Shown: positions 52,179 through 62,634, counted from the stretch's first letter. The stretch is DNA of 64,000 nucleotides from Bacillus massilioanorexius (GCF_902374955.1 NZ_CABKRX010000065.1:1-64000); one strand, 5' to 3'. Notes: generated from the letters alone by a model not told the origin. Made by a program: numbers and translations.

Positions 52179-52991
52179 TTATAAATCTAAATATCGGTCC
52201 TTACTATACCCTTTCACACGACGAACAATTAATAGAATAATCGCTCCTACAACTAAAACAATGGAGATAACTTGTGCCATACGTAGACTTTCAGTCAACA
52301 TTAAACTATCCGTTCTTAGTCCTTCAATAAAGAAGCGACCAATACTATACCAGATCACATAGGATAGGAACAATTCTCCACGTCTTAAATTTACTTTACG
52401 CAATAGAAGGAGAAGTATGACTCCAGCAAAATTCCATAAAGATTCATACAAGAATGTCGGATGATAATAGGAACCATCAATATACATTTGATTGATAATC
52501 CACTCAGGAATATATAAATTTTCTAAAAATTGACGACTTACTTCATCACCAAAAGCTTCTTGGTTAATAAAGTTTCCCCATCGCCCAATCGCTTGACCTA
52601 ATAGTATACTCGGTGCTGCAATATCAGCAATCTTCCAAAAGGATAGCTTATTAATGCGACAAAATACAATTGCCGTCAATACAGCCCCAATTAAAGCTCC
52701 ATGAATCGCAATACCACCATTCCAAATCTTAATGATATCTCCTGGATTTTGTGAATAGTAGTCCCATTGAAATATCACATAATAAATACGCGCACAAATA
52801 ATAGAAATCGGTACGGCATATAATATCATATCTAAAAACTTTTCTTTCTTTATTCCCCTTTTTTCCGACTCTCTTAAGGCTAATAATAAGCCAAGCAATA
52901 AGCCTGTACCAATAATAACTCCGTACCAGTGAACCGAGAACGAACCGATTTCAATGGCAATTGGATTAATAGGTTCTATATGTTTGTCCAT
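52179..52991 (-). CDS. lgt: Prolipoprotein diacylglyceryl transferase
   Basis: The product is 270 residues with seven membrane helices. The family signature GRWGNFINQEAFG lies near residue 137, with HGALIGA and ESLWNFAGV. It transfers diacylglycerol from phosphatidylglycerol to the lipobox cysteine of prolipoproteins at the membrane. It lies 32 bases downstream of hprK, in the conserved hprK-lgt unit. Confidence 0.97.
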   Translation of the reverse strand: MDKHIEPINPIAIEIGSFSVHWYGVIIGTGLLLGLLLALRESEKRGIKKEKFLDMILYAVPISIICARIYYVIFQWDYYSQNPGDIIKIWNGGIAIHGALIGAVLTAIVFCRINKLSFWKIADIAAPSILLGQAIGRWGNFINQEAFGDEVSRQFLENLYIPEWIINQMYIDGSYYHPTFLYESLWNFAGVILLLLLRKVNLRRGELFLSYVIWYSIGRFFIEGLRTDSLMLTESLRMAQVISIVLVVGAIILLIVRRVKGYSKDRYLDL

Positions 52992-53023
52992 GTAATATCC
53001 TCTCTTCCTTTCCCCTAATCAAC

Positions 53024-53959
53024 TTATAATCCTTCGTGATCTCGCTCATCAATAACTTCAGATAATTTACTTGAGAATTGTTGTGCTGCATTCATTCCCA
53101 TTCGTTTAAGTCGGAAATTCATAGCAGCTACTTCAATAATAACAGCTAAATTTCGTCCAGGACGTACTGGTACTGTTAAACGGGGAATCTCTGTATCAAT
53201 AATTCTTTGCTTCTCATCATCTAAACCTAAGCGATCATAATGCTTATTTTTTTCCCATAGCTCTAGATTAATTATTAATGAAATTTTCTTGTGGCTTAAA
53301 ACAGATCCTGCACCGAATAATGTCATAACATTTATAATACCTAATCCTCTAATCTCCAATAAATGCTCAATTAATTCTGGTGCTCCACCTACAAGTGTAG
53401 ACTGATCCTCTTGACGTATTTCAACACAATCATCTGCCACTAATCGATGACCTCTCTTTACAAGTTCAAGTGCTGTTTCACTTTTACCTACGCCACTTTT
53501 CCCTGTAATTAATACACCTACTCCATAAATATCCACTAATACACCATGAACGGCTGTAGTTGGAGCCAGCTTGCTTTCTAAATAATTTGTAATGTGACTA
53601 AATAATCGAGTGGTAGTCATCGAGGAACGTAGAACAGGTACAGATTCACGTTCTGAAGCTTCAATTAACTCAGGTGGAACCTCCTGCCCTCTTGTAATAA
53701 TAATACCTGGAGTAATATCTTTACAAAGCATATCCATTCGATCTTTTCTTTCCGATTTACTAAGCTTATTAAAGAATGTTAACTCTGTTTTTCCTAATAA
53801 TTGCATTCTCTCAGCTGGATAATATTCATAAAATCCTGCAATTTCAATTCCTGGACGTGATAAATCGCTTGTTGAGATTGGTTTACTAATCCCTTCTTCA
53901 CCACTTATCAATTCCATCTTAAACTTTTCATATATATCTTTCGTACGTACTTTCGCCAA
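53024..53959 (-). CDS. hprK: HPr kinase/phosphorylase
   Basis: The product is 311 residues. The start is TTG 53959, with AAAGGAGG seven bases upstream; the next codons read AKVRTKD, matching the start of known HprK. The N-terminal domain covers 1-128. The kinase domain has a conserved His near 138 (TAVHGVLVDIYGVG), Walker A GKSGVGKS at 153-160, and the HprK signature LEIRGLGIINVMTLFGAG. It phosphorylates Ser46 of HPr and Crh when fructose bisphosphate is high and removes the phosphate when inorganic phosphate is high. This controls CcpA repression. Confidence 0.97.
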   Translation of the reverse strand: MAKVRTKDIYEKFKMELISGEEGISKPISTSDLSRPGIEIAGFYEYYPAERMQLLGKTELTFFNKLSKSERKDRMDMLCKDITPGIIITRGQEVPPELIEASERESVPVLRSSMTTTRLFSHITNYLESKLAPTTAVHGVLVDIYGVGVLITGKSGVGKSETALELVKRGHRLVADDCVEIRQEDQSTLVGGAPELIEHLLEIRGLGIINVMTLFGAGSVLSHKKISLIINLELWEKNKHYDRLGLDDEKQRIIDTEIPRLTVPVRPGRNLAVIIEVAAMNFRLKRMGMNAAQQFSSKLSEVIDERDHEGL

Positions 53960-54337
53960 TTTAAATCCTCCTTTAACCATGTAAAGAGTGCTTTTTTAGT
54001 TTAGCACTTTTTGTGCAAACTAAAAAATTCCAAATTTCTTATGTATATAGGTGACACTTAGATGTAACGAAGCTCTCACTGATTTGACAATTAGAGCTGA
54101 ATCTTGAGAAGAACCATAATGAAGGACTTCTTTAACTATCATCATTCATTTCACCATATTTACTAGTATAAACAAATTATTTATAAAGTGAAACTTCCAT
54201 TCATAAGACACTTTTATCTACGCTGAAAATCATAATAAATTTTTCTAAAGAGGAATGGAAAGTTTCTATAGCTGTCCCGCTCCTTTTTGTACAAGCATTC
54301 ATATCATATTACGACAAGCAATAAGGGAGGGAAAAAA
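53960..54337. other. Divergent promoter region between hprK and the amidase gene
   Basis: No gene is seen. CATATCATA at 54300-54308 fits the -10 consensus of sigma-K (CATAnnnTA), but no convincing -35 element is in place. The hprK promoter should lie at the left side. Confidence 0.4.
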
Positions 54338-55045
54338 ATGAAAGTAGTATTAGATGCTGGCCACGGATATCATACACCAGGAAAAAGAAGTCCTGATGGA
54401 TTAAAGGAATATGAAATAAATCGTGCCATAGCCGCATATACGAAAGCAGCTATATTGACCTATCAAAATGTTAATGTTATCTACACTCATAATGATAAAC
54501 ATGATGTACCTTTAAAAACCAGGACCGACCAAGCCAATTTAATACAAGCCACCTGCTTTATATCCATTCATGCTAACGCTTCAGGAGATGGAAATACATG
54601 GAATGATGCAAACGGTATTGAAACATTTATTCATAATCATGCAAGTAAAAGATCATTATCACTTGCTGAAAAAATCCAAACGAATCTTATTATCGCCACT
54701 GGATTAAAGGATCGTGGAGTGAGAACTTCTAATTTCCACGTACTTCGTGAAACAAAAATGGCAGCAGTATTAATTGAATGTGGTTTTATGACCAATTCAG
54801 ACGAGATCAAATTATTACGTTCAGAAACATATAGGAAGGCATGTGGAGAGGCTATTGCTAAAGCCATAGCTGAAGAGTATGAGTTAAAAAAGTTTCCTGA
54901 ACCACCAACGATTAACGAACCACTAAAAGGCATCTACAAAGTACAAATAGGAGCTTATAAAAACAAACAACATGCAGAAATATTAGCAAACAAGCTACGA
55001 AAACAAGGATATGATCCTTTTATTATTTACCAAAATCAAAAATAA
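54338..55045 (+). CDS. N-acetylmuramoyl-L-alanine amidase with SPOR domain (CwlC-like)
   Basis: The product is 235 residues from ATG 54338, after AAGGGAGGG. The amidase_3 domain (1-185) has the zinc and catalytic residues His9 (DAGHGYH), Glu24 (LKEYEIN), His78 (SIHANAS) and Glu147 (LIECGFMTN). Residues 198-235 form one SPOR repeat (GIYKVQIGAYKNK) that binds glycan stripped of peptide. The layout matches CwlC, which lyses the mother-cell wall late in sporulation; CwlC has two SPOR repeats, this one has one. There is no signal peptide, as with CwlC. It is on the strand opposite to its neighbours. Confidence 0.9.
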   Translation: MKVVLDAGHGYHTPGKRSPDGLKEYEINRAIAAYTKAAILTYQNVNVIYTHNDKHDVPLKTRTDQANLIQATCFISIHANASGDGNTWNDANGIETFIHNHASKRSLSLAEKIQTNLIIATGLKDRGVRTSNFHVLRETKMAAVLIECGFMTNSDEIKLLRSETYRKACGEAIAKAIAEEYELKKFPEPPTINEPLKGIYKVQIGAYKNKQHAEILANKLRKQGYDPFIIYQNQK

Positions 55046-55276
55046 AGGCCTGTTGCAAATGAAAATAAACAGTAGTGCGTATTGACTAAATTCTGCTCTA
55101 GGACACTCGTTTGAATCAACCAACCGTTGATCAGATAGTTTTTTGTCAACTCTATTAGCAATGTCTCTTAGCCAATGAGTGGAGCTTAGTTAGGAGATTT
55201 ATTTCTTTCGATTAGCTTTTTTCCTTAATGAGCCAAACAGACATTTTACATTGAATACTTTCGTTTCATGCAAATA

Positions 55277-55304
55277 GGCGTAAGTGAAACCATTCACTCA
55301 CGCC
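55277..55304 (+). terminator. Terminator between the amidase gene and yvlB
   Basis: GGCGTAAGTGAA (55277-55288) pairs with TTCACTCACGCC (55293-55304) with one mismatch. ATTTTGTTTG follows on the plus strand. It serves the convergent genes on each side. Confidence 0.7.
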
Positions 55305-55330
55305 CATTTTGTTTGCTATCATAAGGGTTC

Positions 55331-56422
55331 TTATTTTTGAAGAACAGACACACTTCCTGTTCTAGAATCCACATATACCTTCAGGTCTTCATTTTGCTCG
55401 TTATCAAACTTCATAAATTTTTGAACAACCTCTTTTTTCTCATCAATGATTTTCATACCTTGGACATCGACATGTAAGCCTCCTAAATTAGATCGTGCTT
55501 CCCCAACAACGATTATATTTTGAGGCACTGTAATAGCAATTGATCCTGAAGTAGATTTTGCATGGATATTTTTTGCTTTTTCATTGAAATCTTTTACATA
55601 AATTCCCCCATTAAAAGTTTCAATTTCAGCATATTCGAATGTTCCTTTACTATTCACAGAACCATTAATCGTTTCACAATCGAATTTATCTATATGAATA
55701 TCATTTAGATCAATATTCCCATTCGCTGTCTCAACACTAGCTGATTTACTAACAATATGATCTAATGTAATTTTTCCATTCGCTGTTTTCGCTTTAAATT
55801 GTTCAACTTGTAATTGACTAGCTGCAATTGTACCATTGAAAAGACGCAAACGAACTTTTTCATATTGTGATGACGGTACATAGATTTTGCTATGAACTCT
55901 TATCCATTTTTGGCCCACTATATAATATAATTTCGAATCCTTCACATCAAACGTGATCTCGTCTAGTAACATTTTACGAGCTTCCGTTTGATCTTCCGTA
56001 CGATATACCTTTGCTTCACATTCTATTTTCACACCAGGTTGATCCCAAGATACAACTTCTACATTTCCATTTGCTACTTCAATATTGATTTCATCAAACG
56101 TCGATGATTGATCATGAAAAATATGATTAATTTCAGTATGTTTAGTAAAGTTTAAATCTAAATCTTTTACTTTTGTAAAGATATTATCCACAAAATCTAA
56201 AATCATGTCTTTCGCTGAAGCTACTTTTTTCTCTGTTTTTTGTTCTTTTTTCTCTTCTTCATCTAAAACAACAACCGTTGATAGCTCCGTAATCATTTCT
56301 TTTTCTTTTTCTTGATTATGCTGTTTCTCTTGCTCTAGTAATTCTAATAAAGTTAATGCTTCACTTGCAGTGATTTTTCCTTCCTCAACTAAACTAAGTA
56401 TTCTTTTTTTCTCTTCATTCAT
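55331..56422 (-). CDS. YvlB-like DUF4097 adhesin-fold protein
   Basis: The product is 363 residues. The N terminus MNEEKKRILSLVEEGKITAS is the short SHOCT-like helical module of YvlB. A charged linker follows, then from about residue 95 a DUF4097 beta-helix with many short repeats (ETANGNIDLNDI, ETINGSVNSKG, ETFNGGIYVKD). In Bacillus the yvlABCD genes belong to the LiaR cell-envelope stress region, and YvlB may act as a scaffold at the membrane. Here yvlC (PspC) and yvlD are not adjacent. The function is uncertain. Confidence 0.85.
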   Translation of the reverse strand: MNEEKKRILSLVEEGKITASEALTLLELLEQEKQHNQEKEKEMITELSTVVVLDEEEKKEQKTEKKVASAKDMILDFVDNIFTKVKDLDLNFTKHTEINHIFHDQSSTFDEINIEVANGNVEVVSWDQPGVKIECEAKVYRTEDQTEARKMLLDEITFDVKDSKLYYIVGQKWIRVHSKIYVPSSQYEKVRLRLFNGTIAASQLQVEQFKAKTANGKITLDHIVSKSASVETANGNIDLNDIHIDKFDCETINGSVNSKGTFEYAEIETFNGGIYVKDFNEKAKNIHAKSTSGSIAITVPQNIIVVGEARSNLGGLHVDVQGMKIIDEKKEVVQKFMKFDNEQNEDLKVYVDSRTGSVSVLQK

Positions 56423-56560
56423 TTTTTATTCCTCCATTCAATTTATCCTTAAACTTTTATACGACAATAACTGATTTTCTATCCAATAATAAAAATTTTA
56501 ATTATTTTTAATATACACACTTTTTTGTGTGAGGTGAGGTGAACAAAACCTAACCTTAAC

Positions 56561-56869
56561 CTACTTAACTAATAGTTTAACTCCTCTAACAATATTCCAA
56601 ATAAAAATAACTATGTTCAAAATCAAAAATAAAGCCATAAATATTAAAAATACTGCCGGGAACTCAGATGATTGCCCTACATCATAAATGAAAGCTCCAA
56701 TTAGAAAAGGTATGTATAATGCCGGGATAATATGCGAAATCAAACTCGATTTGGCATGTTTTTTAACAAAAGAATCATCACTAACAAAATAAATAATAAT
56801 CGGAACAATTAACGGGGCAAAAAACACACTAAAATAACTGAGTGCTGAAATCACTTTATTTGTCTCCAT
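56561..56869 (-). CDS. DUF4870 membrane protein (YvlA-like)
   Basis: The product is 102 residues with three membrane helices (about 8-28, 45-62, 68-96). The first helix block SALSYFSVFFAPLIVPIIIYF and the VKKHAKSSL turn are typical of DUF4870. It starts after GGAGAGGG. It lies 138 bases upstream of the yvlB-like gene, as yvlA does to yvlB in Bacillus, suggesting an envelope-stress role. It has no known biochemical activity. Confidence 0.82.
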   Translation of the reverse strand: METNKVISALSYFSVFFAPLIVPIIIYFVSDDSFVKKHAKSSLISHIIPALYIPFLIGAFIYDVGQSSEFPAVFLIFMALFLILNIVIFIWNIVRGVKLLVK

Positions 56870-57096
56870 GTGTAACCCTCTCCTCTTTTCACACCTTATA
56901 GTTTTAATACGATTATTCCTTAAATAGGTTTCAAGAAAAAATACCTTTCTATTTCCATCCTTCGACTTCTTAAAACGACAATGTATGTAATCATTGCGAT
57001 TATTTCCTAAGAAATATCACATTTATTGTAAATATTTAACAAAGGCATTTCGACATTGAAGCATATTTTTCTATTCTTCTATGTAATTTGCAAAAA
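56870..57096. other. Spacer between uvrA and yvlA
   Basis: No gene is seen. It lies between the uvrA terminator and the yvlA start, and should hold the yvlA promoter. Confidence 0.4.
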
Positions 57097-57138
57097 AAGA
57101 GGGTGTGCCAAAGTTTATTTGTTGGCGAACACCCTCTT
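57097..57138 (-). terminator. Terminator of uvrBA
   Basis: AAGAGGGTGT (57097-57106) pairs with ACACCCTCTT (57129-57138). Seven T follow on the minus strand. Its stem resembles the one at 62407-62449. Confidence 0.88.
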
Positions 57139-57259
57139 ATACAATACTTCATTATATCAGGGTACAATCTACATCTTACCCTTTTTAAAAGATCTAAAAC
57201 CAAAGTATTCTCAATAAGAATTCATGACTGTTAATATATGAAAACAATCTGGATTCGTT

Positions 57260-60127
57260 CTATACATTCGCTTTCTCTTTCACTAAATCGTTCATTCTTT
57301 TACGATCACGTTCTAAAATAGGCTTTAAGTATCTTGCCGTATGAGAAGCTTCCTCTTCGATTATTTCCTCAGGTGTCCCTGTAGCAATAATCGTTCCTCC
57401 TTTTGCTCCACCCTCTGGTCCTAAATCAATGATATAATCTGCTGCTTTAATTACATCTAGATTATGTTCAATGACTAATACTGTATCTCCATTTTCAACC
57501 AGACGCTGTAAAACGACTAATAATCTTGATATATCATCAACATGTAAACCAGTTGTAGGTTCATCTAATATATACAAAGAGCGTCCGTTTGAACGTCGAT
57601 GTAATTCTGCTGCCAACTTTACACGCTGTGCTTCGCCACCAGATAAAGTCGTAGCTGGCTGCCCTAATGTAATATATCCTAACCCTACATCATAGATTGT
57701 TTGTAGTTTACGACTGATTTTCGGAATATTTTCGAAGAAATCCACCGCATCTTCAACCGTCATATCTAGAATATCAGCAATATTTTTGCCTTTATATTTT
57801 ACTTCCAGCGTTTCACGATTATATCGCTTACCATGACAGACCTCACATGGAACATAGACATCTGGCAGGAAATGCATCTCTATTTTAATGATTCCATCAC
57901 CACGACAAGCTTCACAACGGCCACCCTTAACATTAAAGCTAAAGCGTCCTTTCTTATAGCCTCGCACCTTTGCTTCATTCGTTGAAGCAAATACATCTCT
58001 TATATCATCAAAAACACTGGTGTACGTAGCTGGATTCGATCTTGGCGTTCTTCCTATTGGTGATTGATCAATATCTATAACTTTATCTAAATGATCAACA
58101 CCCTTGATTTCCTTAAACTGTCCTGGTTTCGCTTTTGCTTTATGCAATTTCTGCGCTAATGATTTATGAAGAATTTCATTAACAAGCGTACTTTTTCCTG
58201 AACCAGATACGCCAGTAACAGCAATAAATGTGCCTAAAGGGAATTTTACATTCACATTTTTCAAATTATTTTCTTTTGCACCTTTAATTTCAATAAAACG
58301 TCCATCTGACTTTCTTCGTTCATCAGGAAGCGGAATAAACTTTTTACCAGATAAATATTGTCCAGTTAAAGAATTCTCATCATTCATGACATATTCTGGA
58401 GTTCCTTCAGAAATGATTGTTCCACCATGAATACCAGCTCCTGGGCCAACATCGATTAAATAATCGGCTGCTAACATCGTATCTTCGTCATGCTCCACGA
58501 CTATCAACGTATTTCCAATGTCACGCATATTCTTCAACGTACTAATTAATCGGTCATTGTCTCGTTGATGTAACCCGATTGAGGGTTCATCTAAAATGTA
58601 AAGTACGCCTGTTAATCGAGAACCAATTTGAGTAGCTAATCGAATTCGTTGTGCTTCTCCACCTGAAAGCGTTCCAGCCGCTCTGCTCAAAGTTAAATAC
58701 TCCAAGCCAACATTTGCAAGGAACCCTAATCTTTCTTTTATTTCTCTAAGAATCAAGTTCGCAATTTGCATTTCTTTCTCAGTTAAATCTAGATTATCAA
58801 ACCATTTATATGCATCTTCAATAGAAAGTGAGGTAATTTTCCCGATATGATCTCCATTAATCAATACAGAAAGAGCTTCTTTCTTTAAGCGATACCCCTT
58901 ACAAGTAGGACAAGAATGCTCACCCATATATTTTTCCATTTGTTCTCGAACATAATCTGAAGAAGTTTCTTTGTAACGTCGCTCTACGTTTCGAATAACT
59001 CCTTCAAATTCGATATGATTTTCTCTAACTTGACCGAATTCATTTTCATAACGGAAATAAATTTTTTCTTTCCCTGATCCGTACAAAATCTTATCCATTA
59101 GTGAAGGCGGAATATCTTTAACGGGCATATCCATATCAATACCATAATGATCCGCTACTGCCTGAAGTAAAGTTGGATAATACTGTGAGCTTGTTGGCTC
59201 CCATGGTGCAATCGCATGTTCTCGTAAACTTACGTTTTTATTTGGGATGACTAAATCAAGATCTACCTCTAACTTTGATCCTAAACCATCACAATCTGGA
59301 CAAGCTCCAAATGGACTATTAAAGGAAAACATTCTCGGCTCTAGATCTTCGATAGAAAACCCACATAATGGGCAAGCATGATGTTCGCTAAAAAGCAACT
59401 CTTCCTGACCAATTATCTCAATAATGACCTTACCTTCACCTAACTTTAACGCACTTTCTAATGAATCGGATAATCGCGCTTCAATTCCTTCTTTTAATAC
59501 AATACGGTCAATAATGACTTCAATGTCATGCTTTTTATTTTTTTCAAGTTCAATATCGTCTCCAATATCATAGATTTCTCCATCTACTCGAACACGAACA
59601 TAACCTTGTTTCTTGATATCTTCCAAAACCTTTGCATGTGTTCCTTTTCTTCCAGATACAACTGGAGCCAATACTTGCAGTCTTGTTTTTTCTGGATATT
59701 CAACAATTCGATCTACCATTTGTTCGATTGTTTGAGAAGAAATCTCTATATTATGATTTGGACATGTCGGTCTACCGACACGAGCATATAAAAGACGTAA
59801 ATAATCATAAATTTCTGTTACAGTCCCTACTGTTGAACGAGGATTACGGCTGGTTGTTTTTTGATCAATCGAAATAGCTGGTGATAACCCTTCAATCGTA
59901 TCTACGTCTGGTTTATCCATTTGCCCTAAAAACTGCCGAGCATAAGCAGATAATGATTCCACATATCGTCGTTGGCCTTCTGCATATATCGTATCAAAAG
60001 CAAGAGATGACTTACCTGATCCAGATAATCCCGTTAATACAACCAATTTATCTCTTGGAATTGTGACATCAATATTTTTTAAGTTATGGACCCTTGCTCC
60101 TTTTATTTCTATTTTATCCATTGCCAT
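57260..60127 (-). CDS. uvrA: Excinuclease ABC subunit A
   Basis: The product is 955 residues, full length. There are two ABC ATPase modules: Walker A GLSGSGKSSLAF near 32-43 and GVSGSGKSTLVN near 640. Signature motifs are TLSGGEAQR in both halves. Zinc fingers are CPLCGF...CPDC (about 250-280) and CEACRGDG...CEVC (about 740-765). It detects bulky DNA damage and loads UvrB. It starts seven bases after the uvrB stop codon. Confidence 0.98.
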   Translation of the reverse strand: MAMDKIEIKGARVHNLKNIDVTIPRDKLVVLTGLSGSGKSSLAFDTIYAEGQRRYVESLSAYARQFLGQMDKPDVDTIEGLSPAISIDQKTTSRNPRSTVGTVTEIYDYLRLLYARVGRPTCPNHNIEISSQTIEQMVDRIVEYPEKTRLQVLAPVVSGRKGTHAKVLEDIKKQGYVRVRVDGEIYDIGDDIELEKNKKHDIEVIIDRIVLKEGIEARLSDSLESALKLGEGKVIIEIIGQEELLFSEHHACPLCGFSIEDLEPRMFSFNSPFGACPDCDGLGSKLEVDLDLVIPNKNVSLREHAIAPWEPTSSQYYPTLLQAVADHYGIDMDMPVKDIPPSLMDKILYGSGKEKIYFRYENEFGQVRENHIEFEGVIRNVERRYKETSSDYVREQMEKYMGEHSCPTCKGYRLKKEALSVLINGDHIGKITSLSIEDAYKWFDNLDLTEKEMQIANLILREIKERLGFLANVGLEYLTLSRAAGTLSGGEAQRIRLATQIGSRLTGVLYILDEPSIGLHQRDNDRLISTLKNMRDIGNTLIVVEHDEDTMLAADYLIDVGPGAGIHGGTIISEGTPEYVMNDENSLTGQYLSGKKFIPLPDERRKSDGRFIEIKGAKENNLKNVNVKFPLGTFIAVTGVSGSGKSTLVNEILHKSLAQKLHKAKAKPGQFKEIKGVDHLDKVIDIDQSPIGRTPRSNPATYTSVFDDIRDVFASTNEAKVRGYKKGRFSFNVKGGRCEACRGDGIIKIEMHFLPDVYVPCEVCHGKRYNRETLEVKYKGKNIADILDMTVEDAVDFFENIPKISRKLQTIYDVGLGYITLGQPATTLSGGEAQRVKLAAELHRRSNGRSLYILDEPTTGLHVDDISRLLVVLQRLVENGDTVLVIEHNLDVIKAADYIIDLGPEGGAKGGTIIATGTPEEIIEEEASHTARYLKPILERDRKRMNDLVKEKANV

Positions 60128-60134
60128 TTTCTTG

Positions 60135-62111
60135 TCATCCTTCCAGTTTCAACTCTAATATTAAATCACGCAGCTCAGCAGCTCGCTCGAAATTCAATGC
60201 TTTGGCTGCTTCCTTCATTTCTTTTTCCATATTTGTGATTACTTTTTCACGTTCTTTTTTACTTAATTTATCTAATCTAATAGCTGGTTCATTGCTTTCT
60301 TGCTCATCAACCGTCTGTGTAGCCTTAATAACATCTCGTATATCTTTTTGAATCGTTGTAGGTGTGATTCCATGCTTTTCATTATATGCTTCCTGAATCA
60401 TACGACGTCGTTTCGTTTCACTGATTGCGAGCTCCATTGAATTGGTAATCTTATCAGCATACATAATGACATGACCATGTTCATTTCTGGCTGCCCTACC
60501 AATCGTTTGAATTAACGATCGTTCCGAACGTAAGAATCCTTCTTTATCAGCATCTAAAATGGCAATCAACGAAACTTCTGGAATATCTAAACCTTCTCTC
60601 AGTAGATTAATTCCTACTAAAACATCATATTTTCCTAAGCGAAGTTCACGAATAATTTCAATTCGTTCCAATGTCTTCACTTCTGAATGTAAATATTGCA
60701 CCTTAATACCAATTTCTTTTAAATAATCCGTTAAATCCTCAGACATTTTCTTCGTTAATGTTGTAATAAGAACGCGTTCATTCCGTTTCACGCGATCTTG
60801 AATCTCTCCAATCAAATCATCAATTTGACCTTGAATTGGTCGAATATCTATCGTTGGATCAAGCAATCCTGTAGGTCGAATAATCTGTTCAATCATTTCC
60901 GGACAATGCTCTAATTCATATGGGCCAGGTGTAGCTGATACAAAAATAGCCTGACCTACCTTTTCCTCAAACTCATCAAATCGTAATGGTCGATTATCCA
61001 TAGCTGACGGAAGACGGAAACCGTGGTCAACAAGAACTTGTTTACGCGCTTGGTCACCATTAAACATACCTCTGATTTGGGGCAGCGTAACATGGGACTC
61101 ATCAATAACAAGTAAAAAGTCTTTTGGAAAGTAATCCAATAATGTATATGGTGTTGAACCAGGTGGTCTTAATGTCAAATGTCTTGAATAGTTTTCAATT
61201 CCAGAACAGAAGCCCATTTCTCTCATCATTTCTAAATCATAGCGAGTACGTTGCTCAATCCGTTGAGCTTCTAATAATTTACCCTGTTCTTTAAATACAA
61301 CAAGCTGTTCTTCTAACTCTTTCTCAATATTTTCAATAGCTACCTTCATCTTTTCTTCACGAGTAACGAAGTGAGATGCTGGGAATATAGCTACGTGTTC
61401 ACGTTCTCCAAGTACTTCTCCTGTTAGTGCGTCTACTTCGCGAATCCGATCAATTTCATCACCAAAAAATTCAATTCTAATACAGTGCTCATCTCGAGAC
61501 GCTGGAAATATTTCTACAACATCACCACGTACTCGAAATGTACCACGCTTAAAATCGATATCATTCCTTGCATATTGAACATCTACAAGCTTATGTAATA
61601 GTTTATTTCTTTCTATCTCCATCCCAGTTCGTAAGGAAACGACTAGCTCTCGATATTCTTCTGGAGACCCTAAACCATAAATACAAGATACGCTGGCAAT
61701 AATGATGACATCATTCCGTTCAAATAAAGAAGATGTAGCAGAGTGACGTAGTTTATCAATTTCATCATTGATGCTTGCATCTTTTTCTATAAATGTGTCT
61801 GTTTGAGGGACATATGCTTCTGGCTGATAATAATCATAATAACTGACAAAGTATTCCACTGCGTTATTTGGGAAAAACTCCTTAAATTCACTATACAATT
61901 GCCCAGCTAATGTTTTATTATGCGCAATAACTAACGTTGGTTTATTTACTTCTTTAATAACATTTGAAACAGTGAACGTTTTCCCTGTTCCTGTTGCTCC
62001 TAACAAAGTTTGAAGTTTCTTTCCAGATTGTATTTCTTTTACTAACGTTTGGATAGCTTGAGGCTGATCTCCTTGTGGAGAATATTTTGAAACTAATTGA
62101 AATTCATTCAT
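60135..62111 (-). CDS. uvrB: Excinuclease ABC subunit B
   Basis: The product is 658 residues. Walker A is GATGTGKT (about 39-46). The beta-hairpin YYDYYQPEAYVPQTDTFIEK inserts between the DNA strands. Helicase motifs IDESH and QTIGRAARN follow, and the C-terminal UVR motif binds UvrC. It verifies damage after UvrA in nucleotide excision repair. ATG 62111 follows GGAGG. The csbA-uvrB-uvrA order is as in Bacillus. Confidence 0.98.
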   Translation of the reverse strand: MNEFQLVSKYSPQGDQPQAIQTLVKEIQSGKKLQTLLGATGTGKTFTVSNVIKEVNKPTLVIAHNKTLAGQLYSEFKEFFPNNAVEYFVSYYDYYQPEAYVPQTDTFIEKDASINDEIDKLRHSATSSLFERNDVIIIASVSCIYGLGSPEEYRELVVSLRTGMEIERNKLLHKLVDVQYARNDIDFKRGTFRVRGDVVEIFPASRDEHCIRIEFFGDEIDRIREVDALTGEVLGEREHVAIFPASHFVTREEKMKVAIENIEKELEEQLVVFKEQGKLLEAQRIEQRTRYDLEMMREMGFCSGIENYSRHLTLRPPGSTPYTLLDYFPKDFLLVIDESHVTLPQIRGMFNGDQARKQVLVDHGFRLPSAMDNRPLRFDEFEEKVGQAIFVSATPGPYELEHCPEMIEQIIRPTGLLDPTIDIRPIQGQIDDLIGEIQDRVKRNERVLITTLTKKMSEDLTDYLKEIGIKVQYLHSEVKTLERIEIIRELRLGKYDVLVGINLLREGLDIPEVSLIAILDADKEGFLRSERSLIQTIGRAARNEHGHVIMYADKITNSMELAISETKRRRMIQEAYNEKHGITPTTIQKDIRDVIKATQTVDEQESNEPAIRLDKLSKKEREKVITNMEKEMKEAAKALNFERAAELRDLILELKLEG

Positions 62112-62406
62112 GAAAACGGGCCTCCTACTTTGTATTCCTATTTATCTTTGACGAACAAAATAATATATAGACATTCTACCACAAACAACTAAAGTCTAAC
62201 CATCAAAAGCGAACATTTATTCGATAAAAGTAATTAGAAGAATGCTAAAGTTCCATTTTCTAGTTCATAGCATCAGTAGGGAATCTCATTTCATCCGCAC
62301 TACTTATTCAAAAGTTCTAGAAAGCAGCTTTTACTTAAACAAGGGTCCGTTGATTCCTATTATCAATTTCAACCTTACACGAGCATTTTTAACCTTACAA
62401 ACCAAA
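62112..62406. other. Spacer between csbA and uvrB
   Basis: No gene is supported. An 81-codon plus-strand frame (62242-62487) runs over a terminator and is rejected. The uvrB promoter, where a LexA site is expected, lies in the first 120 bases; I see no clear CGAAC-n4-GTTCG. Confidence 0.4.
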
Positions 62407-62449
62407 AAGAGGATGTTCCAAAAGCTATGCTTTTATAGGACACCCTCTT
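62407..62449 (-). terminator. Terminator after csbA
   Basis: AAGAGGATGTTCC (62407-62419) pairs, with one bulge, with GGACACCCTCTT (62438-62449). T5 follows on the minus strand. Confidence 0.7.
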
Positions 62450-62483
62450 GCATTATAATCTTATGTTTATGTTCATTTTTTAA

Positions 62484-62518
62484 GTGAAATCCGAGAGACT
62501 CACGCGGAAAGAGCAGAT
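62484..62518. repeat. Fragment of a dispersed GC-richer repeat
   Basis: The reverse strand contains CTCTTTCCGCGTGAGTCTCT, close to 51850-51869. It looks like a decayed copy of the CTTTCCGCG intergenic repeat. Confidence 0.45.
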
Positions 62519-62634
62519 TAATGCCCCACTTTAACAATACTCTCTTAAAAAGAGGCAAGAACAGTAAAAATACGTTACAAAGTCATAAAAATTATGGATT
62601 TAAAGCGAAAAGGGATCTTAAAAGAGATTAATCA

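Noticed and set aside
62242..62487. 81-codon plus-strand frame between uvrB and csbA
   Set aside because: It crosses a clear minus-strand terminator and has no ribosome binding site.
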